Both the position numbers and the translations under genes were made by a program. A stretch of 64,000 bases of DNA from Saccharicrinis sp963677245. GTDB taxonomy: Bacteria; Bacteroidota; Bacteroidia; Bacteroidales; Marinilabiliaceae. The stretch lies in assembly GCA_963677245.1 (NCBI GenBank), contig OY781921.1:1178001-1242000 (forward strand), given 5' to 3'. Numbering within the stretch: position 1 is the first letter of the stretch; every line of letters starts with the position of its first letter. Shown here piece after piece: positions 51,539 to 61,315 of the stretch. The notes below the pieces were generated by a model, which saw only the letters and a program-made list of their open reading frames with translations, searched no databases and was not told the DNA's origin.

Positions 51539-52570
51539 CTATTCCCAATTTAAAATAACCTTACCACTGTTTCCTGTTTCCATAATATCAAAACCTTTTT
51601 GAAAATCATCAATATGATAACGGTGCGTAATCATTGGTGTTAAATCTATTCCAGAAAGCAACATTTGCTCCATATGATACCATGTTTCAAACATTTCTCT
51701 ACCGTAAATTCCTTTTAGAGTTAGCCCCTTAAATATAACCTTGCTCCAATCTATTTGCGTAAAGGAAGATTGAATACCTAACAAAGAAATCTTCCCTGAA
51801 TTATACATGGAATCAATCATGGCGTTAAATGCAGATGCATTCCCTGAACATTCAAGTCCAATATCAAACCCTTTCATATGCAATTCTTCAACTACATCTT
51901 TTAAATCTTCTTTCAAAGGATTTACAACACGAGTCGCTCCCATTTTTTTTGCCAACTCCGCTCTGTAAGCATTGGTTTCTGTAGCCACAACGTAGCGTGC
52001 TCCGGCAAATTTGGCAATGGCCACACACATACTGCCAATCAAGCCACTACCTGTAACCACCACATCTTCTCCGATAATAGGAAAACTCAAAGTCGTATGC
52101 GTTGCGTTTCCGAAGGGATCCATAATTGAGGCTATTTCATCAGAAATATCATTATGAACCTTCATCACATTGGTGGCCGGCACTTTTACATATTCGGCAA
52201 AAGCACCATCTATATTTACGCCAATACCAATTGTATTTTCACAAATATGCTGGCGCCCTCTTCGGCAATTTCTGCAGTGACCACATGCTATATGCCCTTC
52301 TCCTGTTACCCGATCTCCTTCTTTAAACTCAGTAACTTCATCTCCAACTTTAGCTACATATCCCACATACTCATGACCAATCGTCATGGGTGTTTTAATG
52401 GTATTCTGAGCCCACTCATCCCATAAATATATATGTAAGTCGGTGCCACAAATTGAAGATTTAACTACTTTAATTAATACATCGTTAACTCCAATTTTAG
52501 GTATATCAATTTCCTGAAGCCATATACCTTTTTCCGGTTTTAGTTTAACCAGCGCTTTCATTTTTTCCAT
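51539..52570 (-). CDS. tdh: L-threonine 3-dehydrogenase
   Basis: A 343-aa zinc alcohol dehydrogenase-family enzyme oxidising threonine to 2-amino-3-ketobutyrate. The catalytic zinc Cys41 is in SSICGTDLHIYLWDEWAQ, the Tdh signature; GHEYVGYVAKVGDEVTEF follows; four structural-zinc Cys are in CGHCRNCRRGRQHIC; the NAD site is GSGLIGSM. GNSGKVILNWE at the end is typical. Transcribed alone or after ppk. Confidence 0.93.
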   Translation of the reverse strand: MEKMKALVKLKPEKGIWLQEIDIPKIGVNDVLIKVVKSSICGTDLHIYLWDEWAQNTIKTPMTIGHEYVGYVAKVGDEVTEFKEGDRVTGEGHIACGHCRNCRRGRQHICENTIGIGVNIDGAFAEYVKVPATNVMKVHNDISDEIASIMDPFGNATHTTLSFPIIGEDVVVTGSGLIGSMCVAIAKFAGARYVVATETNAYRAELAKKMGATRVVNPLKEDLKDVVEELHMKGFDIGLECSGNASAFNAMIDSMYNSGKISLLGIQSSFTQIDWSKVIFKGLTLKGIYGREMFETWYHMEQMLLSGIDLTPMITHRYHIDDFQKGFDIMETGNSGKVILNWE

Positions 52571-52651
52571 ACTTCAAGTTTTTTACCTCTAAAAAATAAT
52601 GAAGTAAATGTCAGGAATAGAAAAAACAACTTCAATGACAAATCTCAACGT

Positions 52652-54697
52652 CTATTCTGTAAGATCTCTTAACCATTTATGGAATTCAACTTGCGAACGG
52701 AAACATTCTTTATTATCTGTGGTTCTAATTTGATTATCCAGGGCATTATTTAAAATGCGCGCTGAGCAATTGTCTTTCATTTGCATTTCCAATTGCATTT
52801 TTATTTCTCGTTGCAATCGCTTATCGTAAATTGGACAAGCCACTTCAATACGTCTATCCAGATTTCGAGTCATTAGGTCAGCCGATGAAATATACATTCT
52901 TTCATCACCATTATTACAAAAAACAAATATTCGGGAGTGTTCTAAATATCTATCGATAATACCAATAGATTCTATAGGCTCTACTTCAGGATCGAATTCC
53001 GTCATTAATGATATCATCCCCCTTACATTTAGTTTTACATCTACACCTGCTTTTTTTGCCTTATATAGCTTTTGTGTTAAATCATAATCAACCAGGTTGT
53101 TCAATTTTATATAAACGTACGCCTCTTTACCCTGACTGGCATTAATCATTTCCCTATCAATAAATGTCTCAAAAGCATTTCGCATGTAAAAAGGAGAAAC
53201 CAGTAAGTGGTTAAAAAACGGAATATTATAATTTCGATTAAAGAAATCGAATATAGATGCCACTTCTGTTGCAATACCAATATGCTTGGTCATTAAAAGA
53301 TGATCGGCAAAAATACCTGCAGAATCTTCATTAAAGTTTCCGGTTCCCAGACATACATAATTCACCAATCTCGATCGCTCTTTACGAACAACCTGACATA
53401 ACTTTGCATGAACCTTTAATCCTGTTACTCCAAAAATAACGCGAACACCAGATTTCTTAAGTTCATTGGCCCATGAAATATTTGCTTTTTCATCGAAGCG
53501 CGCCTGAAGTTCCATTACCGCTGTTACTTTTTTCCCGTTACGCGCTGCATTGGTTAATGCTTTTACCACTGCAGAATCTTTTCCAACACGATAAATCGTA
53601 ATCTTTATTTCTTTTACAAACGGATCAATAGATGCCTCCCTCAGGTAATCTATAAAATGATGAAAAGAATGATAGGGGTAATGCAATAAAACATCCTTTT
53701 TACTTATTAAGGTAAAAAATGAAGATTGCGGCTCAATATCTTTATGCTGAATAGGAGGCAACGAAGGGTAAGACATACCCTTTTGTCCAAACTTAGGAAA
53801 ACCAATAAAATCTTTAAAATTATGATATCGCCCTCCTTTAATTACTGAATCATCTGTGGTATAATTTAATTTTTTCAGCAAGGTTCTTAATAAATCGTCA
53901 GGCATAAGTTTGTCATATACAAACCTAACTGGATGAGCTTCTTTTCTTTTTTCTAATCCTTTTGCAATTTTTTTAACGTAACTCTCTGAAAAGTCATCGT
54001 TAATGTCCATCTCTGCATCACGGGTAAGTTTGAATGTATAAGCGCTAATTTCATCGAACTTAAACATGTAAAACATATCCGATAGCTCATATCGGATCAC
54101 ATCATCCAGCAACATCACATATTTTTTTCCATCATTAGAAGGCAACAATACAAATCGATCCATCGATGAAGGAATTTCAACCAAAGCATAATTCACTTTA
54201 TCTTGCACATTATCCCTTAAGTAAACAGCCAGATAAATACCATCATCTGCTAAATCAGGTAACGGACGCCTTCTGCTAATAATAATTGGCATAAGGTTAC
54301 CCCTTACTTTTTTCTGGAAATAGCGTTTTACAAATTCGCCTTGTTCATCACTTAAATCATTTTCGTTAATTAAATAAATATCGTGCTTTTCTAGATCTTT
54401 AATTATCTGATCATAGGTTTGAGAAAACTTTTTCTGCTGCTTTATAACAATCTCATGAATTTCTTTTAAAATAGCCCCGGGAGAACCTCCCTCGAAAACA
54501 GTATTTTTATCTAACTGAACAATTCGCTTTAAAATAGCCACCCTAACACGAAAGAATTCATCCATATTGTTGGAGTAAATTCCTAAAAACTTAATACGCT
54601 CTATAAGTGGCACATTTTCTCTTGATGCTTCCTGTAAAACTCTTTCATTAAACGACAACCAACTAATTTCCTTACTTCTAAAGTTTTCCACACTCAT
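52652..54697 (-). CDS. ppk1: Polyphosphate kinase 1
   Basis: A 681-aa enzyme making polyphosphate from ATP. Domains in order: N-terminal helical part (SWLSFNERVLQEA), head domain (KVRGNLMPIIISRRRPLPDL), and two C-terminal PLD-like domains with the autophosphorylated His in GLKVHAKLCQVVRK, NEDSAGIFADHLLM and YISSADLMTRNLDRRIEVA. The length is usual. It is followed by tdh on the same strand after 81 bp. Confidence 0.95.
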   Translation of the reverse strand: MSVENFRSKEISWLSFNERVLQEASRENVPLIERIKFLGIYSNNMDEFFRVRVAILKRIVQLDKNTVFEGGSPGAILKEIHEIVIKQQKKFSQTYDQIIKDLEKHDIYLINENDLSDEQGEFVKRYFQKKVRGNLMPIIISRRRPLPDLADDGIYLAVYLRDNVQDKVNYALVEIPSSMDRFVLLPSNDGKKYVMLLDDVIRYELSDMFYMFKFDEISAYTFKLTRDAEMDINDDFSESYVKKIAKGLEKRKEAHPVRFVYDKLMPDDLLRTLLKKLNYTTDDSVIKGGRYHNFKDFIGFPKFGQKGMSYPSLPPIQHKDIEPQSSFFTLISKKDVLLHYPYHSFHHFIDYLREASIDPFVKEIKITIYRVGKDSAVVKALTNAARNGKKVTAVMELQARFDEKANISWANELKKSGVRVIFGVTGLKVHAKLCQVVRKERSRLVNYVCLGTGNFNEDSAGIFADHLLMTKHIGIATEVASIFDFFNRNYNIPFFNHLLVSPFYMRNAFETFIDREMINASQGKEAYVYIKLNNLVDYDLTQKLYKAKKAGVDVKLNVRGMISLMTEFDPEVEPIESIGIIDRYLEHSRIFVFCNNGDERMYISSADLMTRNLDRRIEVACPIYDKRLQREIKMQLEMQMKDNCSARILNNALDNQIRTTDNKECFRSQVEFHKWLRDLTE

Positions 54698-54920
54698 ATA
54701 ATAACGTAATTAAGATTTCCTTACTTAATATAATAATGATTTAAAAAGAATCATTAAAAATATAAAATATCCGGAGAATATACTTTGATTAAGTATGTAA
54801 AAAAGATGAACAAATTATTAAACCAAGGGTTAATTACGCAGCAGGATGATTCGAAATACATTGCAAGTATTTCAGAACTCCATATTCAACCCAATCAAAA
54901 AATAAATAAGAAAATATATA

Positions 54921-55586
54921 ATGAGTACAAGCAGACAGAGATTGAATTTACATGAGATTTTAGAGATCAGGCATTTAACAGAGGCGGCATTTGTAATTCG
55001 ATTTGAAAAAAAAGATTTAGAATTTACAGCTGGTCAACATGTTTGTGTTGGACCTCCTAATGGTATTCACACTCGTGAATATTCTATATATAGTGCTGAG
55101 AACGATCCTTTTATTGAAATATTAGTAAAAGAGGTACAAAACGGGTTAATTACGCCCGTTCTGAAGAAATTAAAAGTTGGTGACTCCGTTGTGGTAGAAG
55201 AACCTGTTGGCTATTTTTCTTTAAATAAAAAAGAGAAATTAAATAAAAAGTACCTTTTTATAGCAACAGGAACGGGGATTTCTCCATTTCATTGTATGAT
55301 TAAATCTTATCCTGAATTAGATTATAATTTAGTGCACGGAGTAAGAACTGCACAGGAAGGTTATGAAAGGAATGAATACCAGCAAGGCAAGTATACGCTT
55401 TGTTCTTCGAGGGACCAAAGTGGAGATTACACGGGAAGAATAACAAATTATTTGCAAGAATTAAAGATAGATAAAGATTCTGAAGTATATTTGTGCGGAA
55501 ATTGTAACATGATACATGATGCTTATGATATACTTGAGAATAAAGGTATACCCAATGAGCAAATTCATGCAGAAGTTTACTTTTAG
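54921..55586 (+). CDS. Ferredoxin--NAD(P)+ reductase-like flavoprotein
   Basis: A 221-aa FNR-fold oxidoreductase. The FAD site is TREYSIYSAEND (R-x-Y-S), followed by VVEEPVGYF; the NAD(P) site begins FIATGTGISPFHCM and the C-terminal YLCGNCNMIHDAYDIL. No iron-sulfur domain is attached. It is only 19 bp before the MiaB-type gene and on the same strand, so it may feed electrons to that radical-SAM enzyme through a flavodoxin or ferredoxin. Confidence 0.88.
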   Translation: MSTSRQRLNLHEILEIRHLTEAAFVIRFEKKDLEFTAGQHVCVGPPNGIHTREYSIYSAENDPFIEILVKEVQNGLITPVLKKLKVGDSVVVEEPVGYFSLNKKEKLNKKYLFIATGTGISPFHCMIKSYPELDYNLVHGVRTAQEGYERNEYQQGKYTLCSSRDQSGDYTGRITNYLQELKIDKDSEVYLCGNCNMIHDAYDILENKGIPNEQIHAEVYF

Positions 55587-55605
55587 AAAGAAATTGAAAT
55601 TATAA

Positions 55606-56943
55606 ATGAAGTACTTTTTACTGACACTTGGTTGTCAAATGAACATGAGTGATTCGGAACGTGTTTCGTCGGTATTAGATGCGGCAGGTTGCGTAAAAGT
55701 TGAAACGGAGGAGGAAGCGAATTTTATTGGGATACTTGCATGCTCAGTTCGCCAAAAAGCCATTGATAAAGTCTACTCCAAAATATCAAAATGGAATAAA
55801 TGGAAGGATAAAAAGAACCTGGTCACTTTTATTTCGGGTTGTATGCTTCCGGCAGATAAGGAACGTTTTCTTAAATTATTTGATATTGTTTTCACGATGC
55901 CGGAACTGCCTCAGCTCCCACAAATGCTGGGTGAATATGGTATTGCAAATCCTTTATCATTAATCGCAGAGCCACAATCTCCGGTTGATGAAATTAAATT
56001 ATTCTGGAAAGTAAAGCCTAAATACGACAGTAGCTTTGAAGCTTTTGTTCCAATTCAGAATGGATGTAATAAGTTTTGTACCTACTGTGCTGTTCCATAT
56101 ACCAGAGGAAGAGAAATCTCCCGACCTTCGGAGGAAATTTTGCAGGAAGTAAAAGAGCTTGCCGAGAAAGGATATAAAACCATTACTTTGCTGGGCCAGA
56201 ATGTAAATTCGTATGGTCTGGATAAAGATGGTAAGGAAATTTCATTCTCCGAACTGTTGGAAAAAGTGGGTCAGATTGGAGAAGAAATTGACAATGAATT
56301 TTGGGTTTACTTTACCTCTCCTCACCCTAGAGACATGACCACTGATATTTTCCATATCATTGCAAAGTATGACTGTTTAGGTAAGCAAATTCATTTTCCA
56401 TTGCAAAGTGGTGATGAGAAAGTACTGATAAAAATGAACCGCAAACACTCTGTGGCCAAGTACAGGGAAAGTATGACAGCCTTAAGAGAGATTCTTCCAC
56501 AAGCTACTGTATTTACAGATATTATTGTTGGTTTTACGGATGAAACGGATGAACAATTCGAAAACACTCGTAAAATTATGGAAGAATTCAAATATAATAT
56601 GGCGTATATAGCGATGTATTCTCCACGTCCAGGTGCAGCTTCTTATCGTTGGGAAGACAATATTCCTTTGGAAGAAAAGAAAAGAAGGTATGCTGTTTTG
56701 AGTGAAGAATTAGCAAAACACACCTACGATTATAACAAATCGATGGTTGGAAAGACTGTTAAAGTACTAGTTCGTGAACACGACAGAAAACCAGGATACC
56801 TTTCGGGGCATACAGATGGTAAATTAGTTATACGTTTCGAATCCAACGACGAAAGTCTAATTGGTCAAATTATTGAATTAAAAGTGACTGCTGCTGCCAA
56901 ATTCTCACTTGAAGGAGAAATGGTTAAAGTAATTGTTGCTTAA
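55606..56943 (+). CDS. miaB: MiaB-family tRNA methylthiotransferase
   Basis: A 445-aa radical-SAM enzyme. The UPF0004 domain has cluster Cys at 10, 46 and 79 (TLGCQMNMSDSER; LACSVRQ; ISGCM). The radical-SAM triad is in GCNKFCTYCAVPYTRGRE. A TRAM domain closes the protein. MiaB adds the 2-methylthio group to i6A37 of tRNA. The start MKYFLLTLGC and some blocks differ from the usual Bacteroidota MiaB, so it could be a second paralogue with related tRNA specificity. Confidence 0.85.
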   Translation: MKYFLLTLGCQMNMSDSERVSSVLDAAGCVKVETEEEANFIGILACSVRQKAIDKVYSKISKWNKWKDKKNLVTFISGCMLPADKERFLKLFDIVFTMPELPQLPQMLGEYGIANPLSLIAEPQSPVDEIKLFWKVKPKYDSSFEAFVPIQNGCNKFCTYCAVPYTRGREISRPSEEILQEVKELAEKGYKTITLLGQNVNSYGLDKDGKEISFSELLEKVGQIGEEIDNEFWVYFTSPHPRDMTTDIFHIIAKYDCLGKQIHFPLQSGDEKVLIKMNRKHSVAKYRESMTALREILPQATVFTDIIVGFTDETDEQFENTRKIMEEFKYNMAYIAMYSPRPGAASYRWEDNIPLEEKKRRYAVLSEELAKHTYDYNKSMVGKTVKVLVREHDRKPGYLSGHTDGKLVIRFESNDESLIGQIIELKVTAAAKFSLEGEMVKVIVA

Positions 56944-56985
56944 TAATAGATCGTTAGACTATAGACATAAGATTTTAGAATTATT
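56944..56985. repeat. Decayed low-complexity AGAC-type repeat after miaB
   Basis: AATAGATCGTTAGACTATAG followed by ACATAAGATTTTAG resembles the stretch after the YhcH gene at 6651-6697 (AATAGATCGATAGATGTGAG, ACATGAGATTTAG). Both directly follow a stop codon. Confidence 0.45.
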
Positions 56986-57049
56986 TACACGGCGTTCAAC
57001 GGTTTGTTAAAGGTGAACTATAATACTTAACGAACTTATATTAAAATAT

Positions 57050-57088
57050 AAAAAAGCTTGGTTTCACATTAGGAGACCAAGCTTTTTT
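57050..57088. terminator. Bidirectional terminator between miaB and the DUF6051-like gene
   Basis: A 13-bp perfect stem AAAAAAGCTTGGT / ACCAAGCTTTTTT, extended by a few more pairs, with A- and T-runs serving both strands. Confidence 0.88.
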
Positions 57089-57091
57089 CTT

Positions 57092-58315
57092 TTAATCCTG
57101 CAAAAAGTCGCATACCTTTCCAAACACTTCTTCAAACGCTTTATTCACCTCTTCCTTTTTATCTCTATGATTCGGGAAAGGCGTTTCGTGCGTATACGGG
57201 AAATCAAAATCCATTTCATCAACTTTAATATGAATATCGCGATAAGCTCCTTTTAAGGTGTTAACCATTTCAAAAACCGGAATTACAGCATCATTTTTTA
57301 AACCGATAGCATAAATCTGCTTTTCTCGCTTTTTAAGTAAAGATTCTCTATATTTTCTTAAACGTTTAAATTCTAACATGGAATGAAAAACCTTACCTTC
57401 AAGATGATCGCCATCCATAAAATGTTTTAAGTACTTATCCTTTTCCAGGAAAGCATCAAAATGCTCTGCCAGGTAGGAGTACAATGCAACATTGGCTTCG
57501 CTATCTAAAATAAATTTTGATACCGGCGATAATCGATTAAAAACAGGTCCACTGCAAAACAAACACAACTTACTCTTACTAAAATAATCCCTATGATTGG
57601 TTAACGTTAAAATTTCGCCTAAAAAGCCTCCTATAGAATAAGCAAAAATATCAATAGAAGCATTCGGATGAATCCATTCCACACCTCCATTTTTCATTTG
57701 CTTTACCCATTGAATAACATCATAATAAGTTTGTAAACCTGACCAAATAAAGCGTTGAGGCAAAGATTGCATCCGAACACTAATGGCTGCATTAGACAAG
57801 GTTGAATTAAGAACATTGGGAAATTGCCTTTTACGCAGGTTACTTAACTCAAACATTTTCCTTTTATCACTCCAGGCAGCTGGAGCTCTTTGCATATGAA
57901 AGGCCAAAGGAAAAAACACAACTCCACATTGCAATTTCTCAACCATTATGGCTCCCCATGACAAATACTTGTCCCAACTTTTTTCGTTGAAACCATGAAA
58001 CAACAACACAACCTTATCTACTTTAGTGCATGTTTTGGGCATTAATAAGTAGTAATTAAATTGTGTATTATCCTCTACATCAACATCTTTAACATTTACT
58101 TCATGATGAACATCTTCCTCAATGTGATCGCCATTGTAAAGCCCTTCAAAATGCTCATCGTGAATATTACAACAACGTTTATTTTCTCCTGGCAATACAA
58201 AAGCCGAATTCGAAGAGAAAGGTAATTGGTAAATCTTAAAGCTATCTATTTCGCAATGGATATGTTTTTGAATAAAAGATTCCTTAAGGTTAACGCTCAA
58301 ATCTGAAAATAGCAT
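57092..58315 (-). CDS. Alpha/beta-hydrolase-fold protein (DUF6051-like)
   Basis: A 407-aa soluble protein. KVVLLFHGFNEKSWDKYLSW looks like the oxyanion-side loop of an alpha/beta hydrolase, and IDIFAYSIGGFLGEIL contains a Ser in a YSxGG nucleophile elbow. A late PVFEMVNTLKG and the HETPFPNH region may supply the Asp and His. It resembles DUF6051 proteins of Bacteroidota; the substrate is unknown. It has no signal peptide. Confidence 0.7.
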   Translation of the reverse strand: MLFSDLSVNLKESFIQKHIHCEIDSFKIYQLPFSSNSAFVLPGENKRCCNIHDEHFEGLYNGDHIEEDVHHEVNVKDVDVEDNTQFNYYLLMPKTCTKVDKVVLLFHGFNEKSWDKYLSWGAIMVEKLQCGVVFFPLAFHMQRAPAAWSDKRKMFELSNLRKRQFPNVLNSTLSNAAISVRMQSLPQRFIWSGLQTYYDVIQWVKQMKNGGVEWIHPNASIDIFAYSIGGFLGEILTLTNHRDYFSKSKLCLFCSGPVFNRLSPVSKFILDSEANVALYSYLAEHFDAFLEKDKYLKHFMDGDHLEGKVFHSMLEFKRLRKYRESLLKKREKQIYAIGLKNDAVIPVFEMVNTLKGAYRDIHIKVDEMDFDFPYTHETPFPNHRDKKEEVNKAFEEVFGKVCDFLQD

Positions 58316-58666
58316 CGAATTTAAATTTTAAATACAACTTAGATTCTTTTTTGCTACTATTAATTTACCCTACAATTTTGCGTTTTTTTCTGTGCAGTAA
58401 AACAAATGTAAAAGTAATTCTTGACAATATTAAATATGCAAAGTTAAGAATGAGTAATTTTTTAGGTGAATCCAAAAAATCATTTCCTGCTGAATTCTTT
58501 CTCAGATTATTACCATGAATGCAATCTCATATTTAGAGTTAACATTTCAACCAATCAACCAAGGCTTTAGGTAATTTGACACCCCTAAAACAAACATTAA
58601 TCCCCCTTAACTACGCCATCAATTCCATAGTTTTACAACTATTAATTAACCTTAAAAAAGATTTTT
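58316..58666. other. Divergent intergenic region
   Basis: It separates the hydrolase-like and the small T9SS cargo genes. It must hold both promoters; TAGTTTTA near 58629-58636 is one base off the TAnnTTTG box. No gene, repeat or strong hairpin is visible. Confidence 0.35.
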
Positions 58667-59362
58667 ATGAAAAAGATTTTTACACTTTTATTTTGTTTAG
58701 GAACTATTATCGGTGTTCGTGCACAAGACTGGAATGTATCTGACATGACAGCCGGAACTTATACTGATGATAGTTATGTTGTAAACGGATTAACAATTTA
58801 TGCGGATGATGATAAATCAATTGTGATTGATTCAAACGGTAAAGAATTAGATGGCGTAAGCTACACCCAACGTTTGAAATTTGGTGGTTCTGCCAGATGG
58901 ACAGATGACAATACTCCTTCAGCACGTGTATTAGCATTTGACGTAAGTGGTAATGCTACAATTACTGTTATGGCTATGTCTTCAAGTTCAAGTGCATCGG
59001 ACAGATATGTAGATGTGTATGCTGGTAATCATTTGGCTGAAAGTTTAGTATTTGGAGGTAATGTAGATTGCTGTAGTTTATTGAGCTTTTCTGGTGAATA
59101 TGCCGGAGGAGTAGCCACTACTATCTATGTAGAATCAAGATCAAGTGGTATCAATTTGTATCGTGTTATAGCCGAAGAATCAGGTACAACTGATATTGAT
59201 GATGTAGTAATTACAGGTACTATTGTTAAAACGGAGTATTATGGTATTAACGGTGTATTTGTAGCTGATGATGTTCAAAAACTATCAAACGGTATTTATA
59301 TTAAAAAGGTAACTTACGATTCAGGACAGGTAGTTACAAGTAAAGTAAATATTATAATGTAA
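58667..59362 (+). CDS. Small secreted beta-rich protein with T9SS-like C-terminus
   Basis: A 231-aa protein. The signal peptide MKKIFTLLFCLGTIIGVRAQ ends near residue 20. The mature part (NVSDMTAGTYTDDSYVVNGL; DGVSYTQRLKFGGSA) resembles a beta-sandwich module often found attached to secreted pectate lyases in Bacteroidota, here without a catalytic domain. The C-terminal part VKTEYYGINGVFVADDVQKL then GIYIKKVTYDSGQVVTSKV resembles a T9SS type A sorting domain. Its role is unknown; carbohydrate binding is a guess. Confidence 0.7.
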   Translation: MKKIFTLLFCLGTIIGVRAQDWNVSDMTAGTYTDDSYVVNGLTIYADDDKSIVIDSNGKELDGVSYTQRLKFGGSARWTDDNTPSARVLAFDVSGNATITVMAMSSSSSASDRYVDVYAGNHLAESLVFGGNVDCCSLLSFSGEYAGGVATTIYVESRSSGINLYRVIAEESGTTDIDDVVITGTIVKTEYYGINGVFVADDVQKLSNGIYIKKVTYDSGQVVTSKVNIIM

Positions 59363-59458
59363 TTAAGAACAATTCTTTTATTACTAATTTTCGATGTCGT
59401 TTATGAAAGATTCTCATAGAATCCAACGTAAACGACATTGTTATTTTTGATGGTAATG

Positions 59459-60427
59459 TTACTTGATTTCTTTGTATTCTACTTTGATATTATTGCTTGG
59501 ATAAAAGAAAAGAAAAGAAAAGATATTATACACATCCCGAAGTATATGACTTAATAAACGGTTAAACAAACCTTTAATTCCAGTTTTTCTCATTGAAAAA
59601 ACAACTGCCAATGTTGATAAAACCAGATATACAAACAATGGAATAATACACTTAAAAATCGCAGCAACAGCAATCATAGCTATTAACAATAGCCAGGTAG
59701 GATCACTGGATAGCATTCGTTTTAAAACATATTTATTGAAGATATGATCCCTGTAAAGCACTGATCTTGGATAAACAAACGATCCATCTAAAAACGAGCG
59801 CCACAATCGCTTTTCATTCTTATAATCTACTGTATGATGATTGGCCATCAACTCTTTTTTCCTCAACAAATAAATTCCTTTTCTGGCCAAACGAAAACCT
59901 AAATCTAAATCCTGCGCTTTTTTATATTTATTTTTCATGCCACCTACCGCTTCCCAATGCTTTCTTTTAATGGCAAACAGACCTCCGGTAGTATATTGCT
60001 TTGTATCCTTTTCTACATAAATTTTTCGGTAATAATCTTTGTTTAAAAAATTACCATCATAATCATAATAGTAATTCATAAAATTACCGGAAACAAAATC
60101 GTACTTTAATTTCTCATTTTCATCCAGAATGAGTTGTAAAAACTCCGGATTAATTTCCATATCTCCATCCAGAAAAATAAGATTTTCTCCCTGAGCTTCC
60201 TTCACTCCAATATTGCGCGCAATAGCTGCATTATAAGTTCCTGTAATTAAAAAAGCTTTCACTCCTTTAATCCCGGATGCCATCCTAGCGCTGTCGTCTG
60301 TAGATTGAGAATCTACATAAATTATCTCTGCATTTAGATTAGTCTCTTCAATTGCCTTAACAGTACTTTTTAAGCACAACTCCAAACGCCATCCTTCGTT
60401 TCGTCCTATTAAAATAAATGAAATCAT
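59459..60427 (-). CDS. Glycosyltransferase family 2, membrane-attached
   Basis: A 322-aa GT-A enzyme. It starts MISFILIGRNEGWRLELCL, has YVDSQSTDDS and the metal-binding DxD in LIFLDGDMEINPEF, and FRLARKGIYLLR. One or two hydrophobic segments near the C-terminus (about 243-280) anchor it at the membrane. It overlaps the next GT2 gene by four bases and belongs to the polysaccharide cluster. Confidence 0.88.
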   Translation of the reverse strand: MISFILIGRNEGWRLELCLKSTVKAIEETNLNAEIIYVDSQSTDDSARMASGIKGVKAFLITGTYNAAIARNIGVKEAQGENLIFLDGDMEINPEFLQLILDENEKLKYDFVSGNFMNYYYDYDGNFLNKDYYRKIYVEKDTKQYTTGGLFAIKRKHWEAVGGMKNKYKKAQDLDLGFRLARKGIYLLRKKELMANHHTVDYKNEKRLWRSFLDGSFVYPRSVLYRDHIFNKYVLKRMLSSDPTWLLLIAMIAVAAIFKCIIPLFVYLVLSTLAVVFSMRKTGIKGLFNRLLSHILRDVYNIFSFLFFYPSNNIKVEYKEIK

Positions 60428-61296
60428 AATTTTTCTAATAAGTTGCGTTTTTTATAAAAAGCGAAAATCAATCTAAACTGAAGTAATATAAATCCAAGTA
60501 AAAATACACTCTTAGGTGCATGAGTCTTATAATATCGAAACGACATTTTAAGACTTGTTTGTGAATAAGGATTAAAAAATGATTTTAGAAAAGTAAGCAT
60601 GGATTGCTTAATAAAACTCTTCCCTCCTCCTGTTTCTTCGATAAAGGAATGCACAGGAATATCATAACTCATTAAACATGGATAACCCTTTTTTTGAATA
60701 CGTAAAGATAAGTCATAATCTGAGGCATACTGCGGAAATCCTTCATCATAACCATTCACCTCATTAAAAACCGAAACCGGAATTAAGGTTCCTCTTCCAT
60801 TGAGACATTTTGTTGGGTGAAGGCCAGTAGTTTCAGCCGTTAGTGGAGTAAAAGCCTTATGATACTTCACTTCTTTTGCTTTCCACCAACTAATATTTTT
60901 AAGTCCCGAAAAGAAAATATACTCTTTATCCTTTTTTACCAGGTTTATAGTTCCAATGATCGCCTTTGGATTTTTAGTATGTAATGCGACCAGTTTTTCA
61001 ATTAAATCAACTTGAAATAAGGTATCATTATTTAAGGTAACTATCAGTTCTGCTCCACTTTTAATAGCTGCTTTACAACCTTCATTCATTGACTTTGTCC
61101 ACCACCAATCTCCCGTTCCTTTAACTATTATAGTCTCCGGAAACTGTGCTTTTATATCATCCTGCGTTCCATCCTTTGAACCATCATCTACTATAACAAC
61201 ATGCAGGTTTTTATAAGTTTGCTCCTTTAATAATTTCAAGCACTGAAGTGTATATTCCTTCCTATTAAAAACTGCGATAACTACAAATACCTTCAT
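60424..61296 (-). CDS. Glycosyltransferase family 2
   Basis: A 290-aa GT-A enzyme with VVIAVFNRKEYTLQCLKLL, VVIVDDGSKDGTQ and VTLNNDTLF (DxD-like NND), and KCLNGRGTLIPVSVF. The TGDWWWTKSMNEG block is typical of rhamnosyltransferase-like members. No TM segment is needed except perhaps near the C-terminus (FLLGFILLQFRLIFAFY). It lies 19 bp after the polymerase gene in the same operon. Confidence 0.9.
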   Translation of the reverse strand: MKVFVVIAVFNRKEYTLQCLKLLKEQTYKNLHVVIVDDGSKDGTQDDIKAQFPETIIVKGTGDWWWTKSMNEGCKAAIKSGAELIVTLNNDTLFQVDLIEKLVALHTKNPKAIIGTINLVKKDKEYIFFSGLKNISWWKAKEVKYHKAFTPLTAETTGLHPTKCLNGRGTLIPVSVFNEVNGYDEGFPQYASDYDLSLRIQKKGYPCLMSYDIPVHSFIEETGGGKSFIKQSMLTFLKSFFNPYSQTSLKMSFRYYKTHAPKSVFLLGFILLQFRLIFAFYKKRNLLEKL

Positions 61297-61315
61297 AAAT
61301 TAACTCCGATAAAAA

